Of a stretch of 43,742 nt of DNA, positions 15,954-23,093 are shown one piece after another (position 1 is the stretch's first letter; every line of letters starts with the position of its first letter). Under the pieces are notes generated by a model. That model ran no database searches. It was not told where the DNA came from and was given only the letters and a program-made list of their open reading frames with translations. A program made the translations under genes and the position numbers. The stretch comes from a virus, in IMG/VR virus record IMGVR_UViG_3300035681_000041, positions 1 to 43,742 of that record; one strand, given 5' to 3'.

Positions 15954-16310
15954 ATGACAGCCAAACACGAAGAATTTCCGCCGCTGACGCAACGGGCCGA
16001 GTGCGTTTTGAATAGCATTCCGATGAATATTAATGTTTCCGAGTATTATTGGGAACGTTGCATTGCTGCTGCCGTGATCCGTGAGGCAATGGTGCAGTCT
16101 GGCACTTGGAATATTAACAGCGACTTTCCGAGAGTTATAGACGCTAAAGATCTTGAAGCCATCGCCGACAACCTGCACGCCCTACCCCCAGAACTCCCTT
16201 TGAAAAAGCAGGCCCTAGACATTTGGAGTCAAGTCGAGGGAGAGGTCAGTGACCGTCAAGCCCAGATTATGCGCAATGCCTTGGCCTTGATCCCAGACCC
16301 CACCCCTTAG
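15954..16310 (+). CDS. Hypothetical early protein
   Basis: I chose the ATG at 15954 (MTAKHEEFPPLTQ), because upstream codons of the same frame overlap the opposite-strand RHH gene and its operator. The 118-aa product is mostly helical and acidic, with no known motif. No Shine-Dalgarno sequence precedes the start; TTGACA is at 15922 but no good -10 follows at a workable distance. It is the first gene of the rightward early set. The 218 bases after it hold no clear gene. Confidence 0.6.
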   Translation: MTAKHEEFPPLTQRAECVLNSIPMNINVSEYYWERCIAAAVIREAMVQSGTWNINSDFPRVIDAKDLEAIADNLHALPPELPLKKQALDIWSQVEGEVSDRQAQIMRNALALIPDPTP

Positions 16311-16528
16311 CCCACGGGGCATGGCGGGCAGTTCATGGCCCGGATATGCGCTCCCTGGCGATGCCGTCTACTGCCCGGCCCTGGCGTAGCAACCACGGCC
16401 TCTCGCCTAGAACGGGACCCATCGAGGTTTACCGCTGGTGCCAGCCGTAACTGGAGGTGGGCGGTAACAAGCGCAGACCAGTAAGTCCCTTTTTTCTCTT
16501 TACTCAATCACCACCCCTGTTTTTTCTC

Positions 16529-16945
16529 ATGTTTGCTTTAATCGAAACCAACCAAGCAACCCACATTGCCATTCACATTCCACACGATGGCGCTGATAAG
16601 TCATTGCCTGCCCTGGCTGCAATGTTGGAGCAAAATGCTGTTTTTATAAGATCCAATTATTTGGAAACAATTAAAGTAAAGCCTAATATGACAATACATC
16701 TTAAAGATACAGTAGAAATTTGTGGCAAAGAAATTGAAGTCGCCATTGTCGTGCCGGCAAGCAGGCAAACTTTAGGTGACGACTTTGTTTTAGCCACCTC
16801 AGAGGCTTACATCAGCAACAAAAAAACTCTTGAGCAGCGCGACGAAAAAATATCTAAACTAACTAGCGAAGTTGCTTTTTTGAAAGCTTCGCTAGAAAGG
16901 CTGCAAGCGACGCTAGACGAATCGAAGGAAGAGGCTGCCCAATGA
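16529..16945 (+). CDS. Hypothetical protein with C-terminal coiled coil
   Basis: The ATG at 16529 gives 138 residues beginning MFALIETNQATHIAIHIPHD. The first about 90 residues look like a mixed alpha/beta domain; the last about 45 (QRDEKISKLTSEVAFLKASL onward) form a strong coiled coil. A longer frame is possible but its extra part is Pro/Phe-rich and lacks support. The gene is AT-rich beside its neighbours. The last codons overlap the next gene (ATGA). No function is assigned. Confidence 0.65.
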   Translation: MFALIETNQATHIAIHIPHDGADKSLPALAAMLEQNAVFIRSNYLETIKVKPNMTIHLKDTVEICGKEIEVAIVVPASRQTLGDDFVLATSEAYISNKKTLEQRDEKISKLTSEVAFLKASLERLQATLDESKEEAAQ

Positions 16946-17229
16946 CCCACACCATCTGCAAAAACCTAGGAGTCATTTTTGAAGACGACCTCGTCTGGAA
17001 GGTGACCCTGACGGCCACCCCAGGGGTTGGCACCTGGAACATAAAGGCCACCATGACCCGCTACAGCATGGTCAAAGAGCGGCATGGTCGCTGGTCGGCC
17101 CGGACTGGCTGGGATCCGACAATGTGGCGCTCGCTGCCTGGCTCCTTGGCTCGGCTCTCAGAAAAGTGGATGCGGGCCCACCCCGTCCCGATTTCTGATG
17201 GCGTGGCGGTTAGCCGGGGGAGGCCATGA
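16942..17229 (+). CDS. Hypothetical protein upstream of PolX-like gene
   Basis: The 95-aa protein has a compact beta-rich first half (GVIFEDDLVWKVTLTATPG) and a basic, Trp-containing second half. It is linked by 4-base overlaps to the coiled-coil gene before it and the nucleotidyltransferase after it, so the three are probably co-translated. I do not recognise the family. Confidence 0.55.
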   Translation: MTHTICKNLGVIFEDDLVWKVTLTATPGVGTWNIKATMTRYSMVKERHGRWSARTGWDPTMWRSLPGSLARLSEKWMRAHPVPISDGVAVSRGRP

Positions 17230-17747
17230 GCACCGGTCCCCGCATCCCCCTGGCAGAGGCGCTCGATATTGGCGCCAACACGCTGGCCAGCCTGCGGCCC
17301 CACTGCCACAAGGCCGACATCGCCGGCAGCGTCCGTCGGGGGAGCCCAACAATCGGCGATCTGGAGATCGTCTGCTTGCCCAACCGCGACCCCCTTGAAT
17401 CGACGCCGCTGTTTGGCGGTGGCTTTGCGCAGGCTGTTGAGCAGTGGCCTGGGCTCAAGGGCCGCCCTGATGGCCGCTACACCCAGCGGCTGCTTCCCTG
17501 CGGGCTGACGCTTGATCTGTTCATGCCTCACCCAGACGGCTACGGCCTGATTCTGGCCATCAGGACGGGCTCTGCCGACTGGGCGCACAAGGTTCTGGCT
17601 ACCGGCTGGAAGCGTGCCGGCTTCCACTCCAAAGGCGGTTTGCTGCGCCGCGAGGATGAGTCGGTCATCCCCTGCCGCACCGAACGGGAGCTGTTCGACG
17701 TTATCGGCTTCAAGTGGGTTGAGCCGGCGCACCGGGAGGTTCGGTGA
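17226..17747 (+). CDS. Minimal family X DNA polymerase-like nucleotidyltransferase
   Basis: The 173-aa product has the DNA polymerase beta-type catalytic pattern: GSVRRG (34-39) with GDLEIV (44-49) giving Asp45 and Glu47, and LDLF with Asp97. The thumb-like end also matches PolX: TGS (114-116), HKVLATGWKRAGF, then ELFDVIGFKWVEPAHR. The lyase and fingers domains of full PolX enzymes are missing, and the second metal-binding Asp is Glu. It probably transfers nucleotides to an unknown substrate, in repair or in modification. Fold assignment is strong, function open. Confidence 0.75.
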   Translation: MSTGPRIPLAEALDIGANTLASLRPHCHKADIAGSVRRGSPTIGDLEIVCLPNRDPLESTPLFGGGFAQAVEQWPGLKGRPDGRYTQRLLPCGLTLDLFMPHPDGYGLILAIRTGSADWAHKVLATGWKRAGFHSKGGLLRREDESVIPCRTERELFDVIGFKWVEPAHREVR

Positions 17748-18043
17748 TAACTGTTCCCACTCCCCGCGAGGCCCTGGCCCGGCTACCACACTCATTTCAC
17801 CCCGCTGCCGCCCGTCCCGGTGGCGCCGATCCCATCGCCCAACGAAGCCCCATGATTGAATCCGCTGACAATGTTGAATTCCACGAACAAGCCAATGAAG
17901 AGCGCTGCCTTGATGCTGCCATCGCCCATGGCCTGTTAGATCGCGGGATTGACCCAATTAGAGACGGCTGCGACGATGCTGAGTACGGTTGCCCGTTGTG
18001 TCCGTGGGCAGCGCCGACCCAATCACCCAACGAGGCACCATGA
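17744..18043 (+). CDS. Small hypothetical Cys-containing protein
   Basis: The GTG at 17744 overlaps the PolX-like stop (GTGA) and gives 99 residues; an ATG at 17851 (MIESADNVEF) is the alternative and is preceded by a leader also found before the next gene. The C-terminal half is acidic and has a CPLC pair. The stop overlaps the next ATG. No family is recognised. Confidence 0.5.
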   Translation: MITVPTPREALARLPHSFHPAAARPGGADPIAQRSPMIESADNVEFHEQANEERCLDAAIAHGLLDRGIDPIRDGCDDAEYGCPLCPWAAPTQSPNEAP

Positions 18044-18273
18044 CCACACGCAAGCCACTAAGTGACGCCGCGCAGGCGGTGTTGGATGCTTACGAAACCA
18101 CCCTTGGGGTATCGCCAGGCCTTGCCGCTGCATTCCGCGCCGCTGCAGCGCAAATGATCAAAACCGACGACCTGGCAGACACCATGGAGGACGTGATTCG
18201 AGGGGCAGAGCGGCATCATCAAGCTGGGTGGCTGCACACCATCGCCACCGAGCTGGAGGGGGCCAATGGCTGA
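18040..18273 (+). CDS. Small helical hypothetical protein
   Basis: The 77-aa product (MTTRKPLSDAAQAVLDAYET) is Ala-rich and helical. The same segment of start context, cccaaycrcccaacgargcncc before ATG, precedes 17851 and this ATG, a repeated non-SD leader. The stop lies within the ATG of the next gene in an 8-base overlap (ATGGCTGA). Function unknown. Confidence 0.6.
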   Translation: MTTRKPLSDAAQAVLDAYETTLGVSPGLAAAFRAAAAQMIKTDDLADTMEDVIRGAERHHQAGWLHTIATELEGANG

Positions 18274-18610
18274 TCCCATCCTCTCGGATCGGATTGCCCT
18301 GGCGGTGTGCCGCTCTACTGGCAACCCCGACGGATTGTGCCTTTCGATCTGCCGCGACTGCCGGCGTGACTCTGCCGCCGTCGCCCACGAAATCGCCAAC
18401 TGGCTGCGTGAGCGGGACGGGGGAGCCAGCACTAATGCCGACCTGCTCGATAGGGTCGGGTGTCACCAGCCCGACGCCGAGCCGTCTATCCAGGACGGAT
18501 GGAAAGCTCTGGAGTGTGAGCAAGACCAGCGAATGTGGCCACCGATGGATCCAAAGAAGGTGGCAGCCGCGCTTGCTATTGCCCGTGAGCCAAGAGGGCC
18601 CGATGGCTGA
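18266..18610 (+). CDS. Hypothetical protein starting MADPI
   Basis: The 114-aa product has two Cys pairs early (VCRSTG, CLSICRDC, residues about 14-33), suggesting metal binding or a small structured domain. It starts with ATGGCTGATCCCATC, a 15-base sequence repeated at the start of the next gene, and overlaps the previous stop by eight bases. No known family recognised. Confidence 0.6.
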   Translation: MADPILSDRIALAVCRSTGNPDGLCLSICRDCRRDSAAVAHEIANWLRERDGGASTNADLLDRVGCHQPDAEPSIQDGWKALECEQDQRMWPPMDPKKVAAALAIAREPRGPDG

Positions 18611-18866
18611 TCCCATCACAATTACCCCCGAAGAAGCGGCGGCCATCCGGTCGCTAAAACGCCTTGCCAGGAAGTGGCCACGGTCCTTGCGCTTGTTTTC
18701 GTGGTCAGGCACCCTGATAGTTGTAAAACGCAACAGCGACGACAATGACGCCGAAATTGACACAATTGAAGGCATACCAAATGACGGTGGGGATCCTAAC
18801 GCTTCTCCAGAAGTGCCGGGAGACACTTTTTGGATAGATACAGAGCCAGAGATTGTATGGCCATGA
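18603..18866 (+). CDS. Hypothetical protein starting MADPI (second copy of start)
   Basis: The 87-aa product reads MADPITITPEEAAAIRSLKR, then a basic patch (KWPRSLRLFSW) and an acidic end. It shares the first five residues and the 15-base start sequence with the preceding gene, though the rest is unrelated, as if start regions were exchanged. It overlaps the previous stop by eight bases. Function unknown. Confidence 0.6.
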   Translation: MADPITITPEEAAAIRSLKRLARKWPRSLRLFSWSGTLIVVKRNSDDNDAEIDTIEGIPNDGGDPNASPEVPGDTFWIDTEPEIVWP

Positions 18867-19276
18867 ACCAAAGAGGCGCCATATCTGAGCCCGTTTCAAA
18901 CGATGAGCTGGACTGGCTGACCTGGAGGCTGCTGCAACTCAGTGACAAGCACCCAGCCACTGTTCGCTCTCTGATTGCAGAGGCCGGTGGTCAATCGCAT
19001 CGAATCACCGCCAGGATGCAGGCCATGCGCAAAGCGGGCCGCATCCGGTGGCACCACCCGGCCCGCATTCGCCAGCGCCCCGCCCACGTCCGCGCCCACG
19101 GCTGGGAGGTCCTCGGCTGCCCCGGCTACGGCGGTCGCGAGGATGGCCAATGGCATTGGCGCGAGGGCTGCGAGGATTGCGCCCGCAGGACCCGGCCAGA
19201 TCCCGCCGATGGGGTGGTCGAGCCGCCGCCGATTGTTGCTTTTGAATGTGAATTGAAGATTGAGCCCAGTCCCTAA
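18857..19276 (+). CDS. Hypothetical protein with winged-helix-like N-terminus
   Basis: The start is ATG at 18857 (MAMNQRG) or 18863, the latter overlapping the previous stop as ATGA. The first about 65 residues (WRLLQLSDKHPATVRSLIAE, then RITARMQAMRKAGRIRW) have the rhythm of a winged helix-turn-helix, followed by a basic His/Arg-rich stretch and a Cys pair (CEDC). It could bind DNA as an early regulator. This is inference from sequence pattern. Confidence 0.55.
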   Translation: MAMNQRGAISEPVSNDELDWLTWRLLQLSDKHPATVRSLIAEAGGQSHRITARMQAMRKAGRIRWHHPARIRQRPAHVRAHGWEVLGCPGYGGREDGQWHWREGCEDCARRTRPDPADGVVEPPPIVAFECELKIEPSP

Positions 19277-19793
19277 TCCGAAACGCCCCGGCCGCCCCCG
19301 CAAGCCCGCCACCCCTAGGGTCACACCAGACCCACCAGACACCACCCCGCAGAGCCCGCCACCCCCTAGCGGGGATGCAGTGGCAGCCGCCCTGCTCGCC
19401 GTGGCATCTGGCGCCGTGCCGGTCGAGGCGTGGGCGGTGCGAGCTGACGAGCTCCTCGACCGGCAGCAGGTCTGGGCCGGCGACGGCTGGCGTTTTGCAT
19501 TCTGGTGGCGACTGGGGGAACTGCACCGCCTGGCAGTGGCCCTGGCCCCTGGCGGTGGCCGGTGGGAATACGGCTGCGGCCGGTGGCCTGATTGGCTGGC
19601 CGGGCCTGATGCCGTGGTGCTCGATCCGATCGCCCACCTGCTGTCCCCGGAGCAGCGGGCCCTGCTGCAAGCCCGGCTGCTGAGATGCACGCCACGGCTG
19701 CGCCCCCCGGTGCCTGAGTATTTCACGCGCCCCTGGCCGTCGCTCGAGCAGACGTTTCCGGCCGATGAGGACTGGCTAGAGCGGGCGGGCTGA
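19260..19793 (+). CDS. Hypothetical protein with N-terminal AT-hook-like motif
   Basis: A TTG at 19260 gives 177 residues and includes KRPGRPRKP at about 8-16, an AT-hook-like minor-groove binding motif; that motif supports the TTG start although no ATG or GTG is available before it. A Pro-rich linker follows, then a Trp-rich helical domain (about 40-175). It is the last gene of this rightward run; a palindromic hairpin (tccgga arms, 19813-19827) follows, without a T-run. Confidence 0.55.
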   Translation: MSPVPNPKRPGRPRKPATPRVTPDPPDTTPQSPPPPSGDAVAAALLAVASGAVPVEAWAVRADELLDRQQVWAGDGWRFAFWWRLGELHRLAVALAPGGGRWEYGCGRWPDWLAGPDAVVLDPIAHLLSPEQRALLQARLLRCTPRLRPPVPEYFTRPWPSLEQTFPADEDWLERAG

Positions 19794-19850
19794 GTGCCCA
19801 GCAGTTCAGTTGTCCGGAAATTCCGGATGACTGGATTTGCTGCGGCCATG

Positions 19851-19871
19851 AAAAAGCCCCCGGATGGGGGC
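19851..19871 (-). terminator. Intrinsic terminator of the leftward accessory operon
   Basis: On the minus strand, GCCCCC-ATCC-GGGGGC is a perfect 6-bp stem with a 4-base loop, followed directly by five T. It lies 19 bases past the last leftward gene (stop at 19890). It also stands between converging operons, so it likely ends the leftward transcript. Confidence 0.8.
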
Positions 19872-19889
19872 GGTGTGGTCAGGTTCAGG

Positions 19890-20180
19890 TCAAGCGTTGC
19901 CCCGTCGTCGCCCCCTGTCCCGGCGTGCTCGGCGTTTCCGTCCGATGGTGGGGCCGCGTTCCGCGTCAAGGGCCCGGCGAGCACACAGCGCCATGGCCTC
20001 CTGTGCGCGCCGTGCAGCTTGCCCAATGGGGACAAAAGCCGCTGCCGCCGTCACAATGGCTTCAATTGACTCGGCAAGCCTGCTGCCGTCCTCAAGGGCA
20101 GCCAGGAACCTTTCTTGATACGGCTGAGGGGTGCAAGGGGTCGAGAACGTGATGAGAGGTGGCAGGTTGGGGTCAGGCAT
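19890..20180 (-). CDS. Small basic hypothetical protein starting MPD
   Basis: I chose the ATG at 20180 (MPDPNLPPLITFSTP), in the 8-base ATGCCTGA overlap with the previous gene. The 96-aa product has an Ala-rich helical centre and a very basic end (GRKRRARRDRGRRRGNA), suggesting nucleic acid binding. Two other genes in the array use the same start arrangement. It is the last gene before the terminator. Confidence 0.6.
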   Translation of the reverse strand: MPDPNLPPLITFSTPCTPQPYQERFLAALEDGSRLAESIEAIVTAAAAFVPIGQAARRAQEAMALCARRALDAERGPTIGRKRRARRDRGRRRGNA

Positions 20181-20373
20181 CGACCGGCACCTTCTTGACG
20201 CGCAGGGTCCCTCCGCAAAGCCTGATGGCCCGATCACGCAGTTGCCGCGCACCGGTGATGCTGAGCTGATCGGCCCTGGCAATGCTGCAAAATTCAGGCA
20301 CTCGGCTGTTTTCGTTGAACCTGATGCCATTGGCCCATGCTTGGCCGTTGTGGACTTCGACGCGGTATGTCAT
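20173..20373 (-). CDS. 66-aa hypothetical protein
   Basis: The product (MTYRVEVHNGQAWANGIRFN) is a small alpha/beta protein with many charged residues and one likely helix (TGARQLRDRAIRL). It ends in the ATGCCTGA overlap with the next gene. Its leader, ending CCCCCAATCCC directly before ATG, is shared with the start at 21907, and the same hairpin spacer lies about 30 bases upstream. Function unknown. Confidence 0.6.
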   Translation of the reverse strand: MTYRVEVHNGQAWANGIRFNENSRVPEFCSIARADQLSITGARQLRDRAIRLCGGTLRVKKVPVDA

Positions 20374-20403
20374 GGGATTGGGGGTGACGGGATTGGATTA
20401 ATT

Positions 20404-20419
20404 GCCAGGAAGCCCCGGC
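20404..20419. repeat. Intergenic GC hairpin (spacer type, copy 1)
   Basis: gccagg-aagc-cccggc folds with one mismatch and lies between a leftward stop (20469) and the next start (20373). Matching spacers are at 21932-21947 and 23094-23113. Lacking a T-run, it may be a processing or mRNA-stability signal, or a recombination border. Confidence 0.55.
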
Positions 20420-20468
20420 GGGCTGAGGGGGGCAGGGTTTGGGGGTCAAGGTACTGGGGGCGGTGTGG

Positions 20469-20891
20469 TCAGGGTTTGCTGCGGTCATAGGCGTCAGGGT
20501 CTGCATTGGGATGAAAGCCATAAGGCCCGTAGTTGTTCCACCCGCTCATTTTTTGCATCCACCATTGGAATGCAGTTCTCCTGGTCGGATCGGCGCTTGG
20601 GGCGTGAATAATCCGTAGACCCTCTTCTTCGTTTTCGTTAGTTTCAAGGCGCTCTCTAGCGCAAAAGCCTGCGTAAGTTTGCCATCCGTCGTAAGGGATG
20701 CCAGCGTTTTCGCAAACAGCCAGCTGCCATTGCAGTTCCAATTGCGCCATTGCATCCCGGTAACAGTAATCATCCATAGCCGCAAACCGAGCAAACTCGG
20801 CGTGGGCGGATTCAGAAGATCCGAAGCGCTCGGCAAGCCAATCTTCAAAAACATGAATATTTCGAAGACTGACGACTGAGGTTGTTGTCAT
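20469..20891 (-). CDS. Hypothetical accessory protein, first gene behind element A
   Basis: The ATG at 20891 (MTTTSVVSLRNIHVFEDWL) gives 140 residues; the upstream part of this frame runs through the conserved element A and is unlikely to be coding. The product is acidic, Trp/Tyr-rich and Cys-containing, ending in a Gly/Tyr-rich segment (WNNYGPYGFHPNADPDAYD). Its leader (CCGCCACC..CCAGCCAGCC before ATG) is shared with the genes starting at 22483 and 23533. A 17-codon upstream frame ends on this ATG. Function unknown. Confidence 0.65.
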   Translation of the reverse strand: MTTTSVVSLRNIHVFEDWLAERFGSSESAHAEFARFAAMDDYCYRDAMAQLELQWQLAVCENAGIPYDGWQTYAGFCARERLETNENEEEGLRIIHAPSADPTRRTAFQWWMQKMSGWNNYGPYGFHPNADPDAYDRSKP

Positions 20892-20938
20892 GGCTGGCTG
20901 GCGAGGAGGTGGCGGCTCGGGATCCCCCTCGCCTGTCC

Positions 20939-21000
20939 CATAATGTAATCGGTAGATAACGCCCCAGCATGACAACCCTGTGACACTTTACGGATTGTCA
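20939..21000 (-). promoter_or_regulatory. Bipartite upstream element, copy A
   Basis: Forward-strand block 1, cataatgtaatcgg + tagataacgcc, is followed after exactly 16 bases by block 2, gtgacactttacggattgtc. Copies B and C have the same blocks and the same 16-base gap, each upstream of a leftward gene. It ends within the last codons of the upstream 67-aa gene, so it is an internal control point. Candidate promoter/operator; no strong -35 is visible. Confidence 0.65.
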
Positions 21001-21191
21001 CCTTTGTTTTCCGCCTTTCGTCGCTGGCGATGCTCCCACACCAGTTGGGCCACCTTTACTCGGCCCTCTGGGGTTTTGCGGGCGCACTCCCAGCACAGCC
21101 GGCCATGGGTGCCGGTGTGGCGCCGTCCGCAGCTCTCGCACGGGATTCGGCGGTAGAGGCGCTGGCGTTGGGCTGCGGTGGGGTCAGGCAT
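20988..21191 (-). CDS. Small zinc-binding-type protein starting MPD
   Basis: The ATG at 21191 lies in an ATGCCTGA overlap. The 67-aa product contains CESCGRRHTGTHGRLCWEC (about 19-37), two CxxC pairs that likely bind zinc, followed by a basic helical end. It may be a small DNA- or protein-binding zinc ribbon. Its stop region overlaps block 2 of element A. Confidence 0.65.
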   Translation of the reverse strand: MPDPTAAQRQRLYRRIPCESCGRRHTGTHGRLCWECARKTPEGRVKVAQLVWEHRQRRKAENKGDNP

Positions 21192-21387
21192 TGGAGCGCA
21201 TAAGTTTGGGATAAAGCCCATCGGTCCTGACCAGCCACCCGGCACGTACCAGGTCTTCGGCCGCCTCAAGGACAGATGCGACACGGAAATAGCCGAGCAG
21301 GTCAACCGAGTCAACACGGATGCCGGGTCGGACCACGAAATAGAGCTTGAGGGCTTCGCGGATCCATTCTGGGGATTGATCAGGCAT
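21184..21387 (-). CDS. Small winged-helix-like protein starting MPD
   Basis: The 67-aa frame (MPDQSPEWIREALKLYFVV) starts in an ATGCCTGA overlap and ends in another. The helices and the segment VASVLEAAEDLVRAGWLVRTDG (about 35-57) resemble a short winged helix, so DNA binding is possible. No family is recognised with certainty. Confidence 0.6.
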   Translation of the reverse strand: MPDQSPEWIREALKLYFVVRPGIRVDSVDLLGYFRVASVLEAAEDLVRAGWLVRTDGLYPKLMRSNA

Positions 21388-21907
21388 TGAGGCGCCTTCT
21401 ATCTACGCGAACCACGGCCTGAAACCGCACGGGTTCAATTGCGCTGGCCGCATTGGAACTGCGATACCTGATAGGTGACAGCAGTTCTTCGCCCGGTTCG
21501 ATTGGTTCCATTGCAAAGACCATGGGCAGATCGCCCAACTCCGCGATCCAAGCGCTGGCAATGTCCGCCAGCCGGGCCCGCCGTGCCCGCTCTGCTCGTG
21601 CCATGGTGAGCCGATTCACCAGCCCCCAGGCCGCTGCCAGGGTGGCGGTGATCGGCGCCACCGCCGCAACTGGTTGAGCGGGTAGCCGCCGCGCCGAGTC
21701 GGCAGCAAGGGCCTCGACCTGCAGCCGGCACCATGCCGAGGCTGAGTAGGTGGCAGCGGCTGTGGCCACCAGCGCCGCGCCGATCTGCCGGCGATGCCGC
21801 CAGAGCCACTGGCCCCCGGCTGCAATGGCCAGGCCGGCCAGGGTGATCAGCAGGGGGGCGATGCGTGCCGCCGCTGCAGTGGGGTGAAGGGTTCGAGATT
21901 TGGTCAT
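21380..21907 (-). CDS. Membrane protein of unknown function
   Basis: The 175-aa product has two hydrophobic segments near the N-terminus (about 14-35, IAPLLITLAGLAIAAGGQWL, and about 40-58) and possibly a third near 75-95, with basic turns. The C-terminal part is soluble (ELGDLPMVFAMEPIEPGEEL). It is the only clear membrane protein in the accessory array. Its leader repeats the AATCCC-ATG arrangement of the gene at 20373. Function unknown. Confidence 0.6.
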   Translation of the reverse strand: MTKSRTLHPTAAAARIAPLLITLAGLAIAAGGQWLWRHRRQIGAALVATAAATYSASAWCRLQVEALAADSARRLPAQPVAAVAPITATLAAAWGLVNRLTMARAERARRARLADIASAWIAELGDLPMVFAMEPIEPGEELLSPIRYRSSNAASAIEPVRFQAVVRVDRRRLNA

Positions 21908-21931
21908 GGGATTGGGGGGGGTGGATTGGTT

Positions 21932-21947
21932 GCCGGGAAGCCCCGGT
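21932..21947. repeat. Intergenic GC hairpin (spacer type, copy 2)
   Basis: ccggg-aagc-cccgg forms a perfect 5-bp stem with the same loop as copy 1. It lies between the stop at 21971 and the start at 21907. The flanking bases (ggattgg on one side, gtggggg-type on the other) also match copy 1, so the whole spacer is repeated. Confidence 0.55.
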
Positions 21948-21970
21948 GGGGGGGGGTCGGATAGTTGGGG

Positions 21971-22483
21971 TCAAAAGCTTCCAGGTAAATAATTCTCGCC
22001 AGTCATAAATTGCTGCAGCAAGTGGGCCGGACTAAGCAAGAACCGCTTGCACTCTCTCTTGTCTTCGTAGATTTTGCGCCATTCATTGCGCAAGGCTTTG
22101 CCTTTGTACAAAAATAACGGCCTTCTGTTTGACAGTATTCCCGCTTTTTTTGCTTCTATTGCTTTGTTGAGTGTTGCCATCAGTTCTGCGACGGTTTTTC
22201 CGCGTTGCGTCCACATAGCTATAGCGTCATTAACGGTAGCGTTAGCTGGAATATAATTTTTAGCCCAACGCCTATAGTAATCGGCGTCTGTTTCGCTAAT
22301 TGGATTTATATCGGTAGAAAAACGAACTTGCCTTATGATTTGGCCGTCTAGGCCAATTATTTGGGCGAGGCAAGAACTGGAATAAGGATACTTTCCTACC
22401 CAAAACTCTTTATAAACACAATAATCAAAATTAAATTGATGGGTTGGGAAATCAGTGGCGGTGGTCATAGTGGCGGTTGTCAT
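21971..22483 (-). CDS. Hypothetical accessory protein, AT-rich
   Basis: The ATG at 22483 (MTTATMTTATDFPTHQFNF) gives 170 residues; a second ATG five codons later is possible. The N-terminus is Tyr/Phe-rich and probably beta; the rest is helical and basic (NEWRKIYEDKRECKRFLLSP). Coding is more AT-rich than the neighbours, suggesting a separate origin, while its leader matches those of the genes at 20891 and 23533. No function is assigned. Confidence 0.6.
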   Translation of the reverse strand: MTTATMTTATDFPTHQFNFDYCVYKEFWVGKYPYSSSCLAQIIGLDGQIIRQVRFSTDINPISETDADYYRRWAKNYIPANATVNDAIAMWTQRGKTVAELMATLNKAIEAKKAGILSNRRPLFLYKGKALRNEWRKIYEDKRECKRFLLSPAHLLQQFMTGENYLPGSF

Positions 22484-22589
22484 GGCTGGCTGGAGGTTGG
22501 GTGGCGGAGGTGGTTGGTTGCCCCCGGACTGCTGGGGGTGGTTCGGCTCGGTTTAACGCCTATAGCCGGCTGGCGATGGTGGGGAGCAA

Positions 22590-22763
22590 TCAGACCAGGC
22601 TGGCGGCCTCCATGGCGCCGGTCAGTCCGACCAAGATTCCGTGCGCCTTGGAAAGCGCAATCTGCGCATCGGCCGGCAGCTCCAGCCAAAAATCAGTGGC
22701 CTGCAGAGCCTTTAGCTCGTCGGCTGCGTTGGAAGCGTGTGCGTGGGGGAGTTCGTAGTCCAT
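22590..22763 (-). CDS. 57-aa acidic protein behind element B
   Basis: The product is MDYELPHAHASNAADELKAL followed by QATDFWLELPADAQIALSK and a hydrophobic end (GILVGLTGAMEAASLV). It is compact, helical and acidic. It starts about 50 bases below element B. The 106 bases after it hold a weak GC hairpin and the leader of the next gene. Function unknown. Confidence 0.6.
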   Translation of the reverse strand: MDYELPHAHASNAADELKALQATDFWLELPADAQIALSKAHGILVGLTGAMEAASLV

Positions 22764-22808
22764 GCTGCGAAGTGAGATTAGGTCCGGGGATCTCCGCCCC
22801 GGTGATCA

Positions 22809-22867
22809 GAATGTAATCGGCAGATAACGCCACGGGGCACTAGTGGTGTGACGGTTCGTAGATTGTC
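22809..22867 (-). promoter_or_regulatory. Bipartite upstream element, copy B
   Basis: Block 1 is gaatgtaatcggcagataacgcc; block 2, gtgacggttcgtagattgtc, follows after 16 bases as in copies A and C. It lies directly upstream of the 57-aa gene. The ATG-like triplet of the other two copies is changed here, so the conserved function is not a start codon. Confidence 0.65.
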
Positions 22868-22875
22868 GTAATCGG

Positions 22876-23055
22876 TCAGATGCGGAACTTGACTCGCGTC
22901 TCGGCATTCAGCTGCCAGCGCCCCAGATCGTGGCCGCGTCGCATTGCAGCATCCCTCTCCCAAGCGTCATGCAACGCCTCCGTGTCGTCGTCGGTGGTGA
23001 CGCCGTGAGCGAGGCTGGTTACCTCGTGGGCGGGAATGGTGATTAGGCGATTCAT
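22876..23055 (-). CDS. 59-aa hypothetical protein
   Basis: The product reads MNRLITIPAHEVTSLAHGVT then an acidic patch (TDDDTEALHDAWERDAAM) and a basic end. Its stop lies just above element B, so it fills the gap between two regulatory copies. It starts with a short beta strand and continues as helix. Function unknown. A rival 61-aa frame in the same region reads through element B and is rejected. Confidence 0.6.
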   Translation of the reverse strand: MNRLITIPAHEVTSLAHGVTTDDDTEALHDAWERDAAMRRGHDLGRWQLNAETRVKFRI

Positions 23056-23093
23056 TGCCAGGTTGGCGGGTAGTGGTGGGAAGATGATGGGTT

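Noticed and set aside
16311-16528. Possible tRNA or structured RNA in the gap
   Set aside because: No cloverleaf pairing or conserved tRNA loop sequence could be made out by eye; a covariance-model search would be needed to exclude small RNAs.
19813-19827. Terminator for the rightward operon ending at 19793
   Set aside because: The tccgga-aat-tccgga hairpin is perfect but short and lacks a following T-run, so it was noted but not called.
20892-20975. Upstream extension of the 140-aa gene through element A
   Set aside because: Similar extensions at 20.9 and 23.6 kb look alike only because the underlying regulatory DNA is repeated; one copy has an indel that changes the frame around the ATG-like triplet.
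22778-22963. 61-aa minus-strand open frame
   Set aside because: It overlaps both the 59-aa gene in another frame and the whole of element B; the 59-aa and 57-aa genes explain the region better.
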